From Lachnospiraceae bacterium UBA1258 (lineage in GTDB: Bacteria; Bacillota; Clostridia; Lachnospirales; Lachnospiraceae), in contig DBVS01000088.1 of the NCBI GenBank assembly GCA_002308235.1, positions 70,514 through 76,786 on the forward strand: DNA of 6,273 nt, written 5' to 3'. Made by a program: the position numbers and the translations under genes. The notes under the pieces are model-generated. The model saw only the letters and a program-made list of their open reading frames with translations. It did no database searches and had not been told where the DNA came from. Each line of letters opens with the position of its first letter. Positions within the stretch are counted from its first letter, which is position 1. Below, piece after piece: positions 5,931-6,273 of this stretch.

Positions 5931-6273
5931 ATGTCGAAAATATCTGGTATTTTTCGCAGTGCAGGCTGGATACTGTTCTTCGGGTTATGTATTATCTTAC
6001 TGAGCGGAAACGTTAAGGCCAGCGCAGACGAGAATGACGTTAAATTGAACGTGAGTGATGTCAGCATCACCAAGTTCGGTTCATACAGACTGAAGGTTTA
6101 CAATCTCAGTCCGGAGCAGAGTGTTATATATCGTTCGGGCAATTCAGGAATTGCCATGGTTTCAAGGACAGGCAAGGTTACCGGTCTTTCATACGGAGAG
6201 ACGGTGATCACGGCGACTGTCATTGAGGAAGGCGCTGCGATAGCGAATCTGCAATGTAATGTAACTATAGGAC
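5931..6273 (+). CDS. Secreted protein with bacterial Ig-like (BIG2) domain, N-terminal part
   Basis: Open reading frame of 114 codons running off the window edge. The first 32 residues form a clear Sec signal peptide: a basic start (MSKISGIFR), a hydrophobic core (about 13-25) and a signal peptidase I site after ASA at 30-32; there is no lipobox Cys at the cleavage point. From about residue 37 the sequence follows the BIG2 pattern of a beta-sandwich: VSDVSITKFG, then YRSGNSGIAMVS (67-78), then GKVTGLSYGETVITATV (81-97). BIG2 domains occur in adhesins and cell-wall proteins of Clostridia, often in several copies before a catalytic or wall-binding part, which cannot be seen here. The start at 5931 has GGAGG nine bases upstream; the in-frame ATG at 5922 abuts the GGAGG and is too close. 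It follows yajC after 154 bases, probably with its own promoter. Confidence 0.85.
   Translation, partial: MSKISGIFRSAGWILFFGLCIILLSGNVKASADENDVKLNVSDVSITKFGSYRLKVYNLSPEQSVIYRSGNSGIAMVSRTGKVTGLSYGETVITATVIEEGAAIANLQCNVTIG

Noticed and set aside
5843..6073. Minus-strand frame of 76 codons
   Set aside because: It overlaps the promoter region and signal-peptide coding part of the + strand BIG2 gene, has no ribosome binding site of note and no recognisable domain.

Overview
The window looks like chromosomal DNA of a Gram-positive Clostridia-type bacterium, most likely Lachnospiraceae. This rests on strong GGAGG-type ribosome binding sites, sigma-A style promoters, a CbbX/SpoVK-type AAA ATPase, a bacterial-type tgt next to yajC, and a secreted protein with a BIG2 immunoglobulin-like fold. 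The taxonomic placement is inference from gene content and style, not a match to a known genome. There is no sign of phage, insertion sequences, CRISPR or plasmid functions, and no gap between genes reaches 300 bases.

Left part (1-1755): the last codons of an unknown + strand gene end in an intrinsic terminator at 49-78. A minus-strand OGG1-type 8-oxoguanine DNA glycosylase/AP lyase (60-890) has its stop codon in the loop of that same terminator. It diverges, across only 63 bp, from a + strand pgeF/ylmD-family gene (954-1724), which ends in its own hairpin terminator.

Middle (1754-4000): a minus-strand 711-residue protein carries two AAA+ modules. The first is ClpA/ClpB-like with destroyed nucleotide-binding motifs. 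The second is CbbX/SpoVK-like with every catalytic motif intact. This is the least ordinary gene in the window. Its promoter lies back to back with a strong promoter for a tRNA, and a 10-bp repeat, ATAGTGCAAA, sits both over its -35 box and in its 5' leader.

Right part (3996-6273): a tRNA-Trp(CCA) with its own promoter and terminator is followed by a small array of degenerate 8-bp repeats. Then come tgt (queuosine pathway, tRNA-guanine transglycosylase) and yajC (Sec translocase accessory), as in the classic tgt-yajC cluster. The usual secD/secF do not follow. After a 154-bp gap there is instead the start of a secreted BIG2-domain protein, cut by the window edge. No promoter was found between the tRNA terminator and tgt, so tgt-yajC may depend on read-through from the tRNA-Trp unit.

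Most of the window is ordinary housekeeping content. The observations most worth following are the inactive-plus-active tandem AAA+ protein, the terminator shared with the end of ogg, and the repeat architecture of the divergent AAA/tRNA promoter region.
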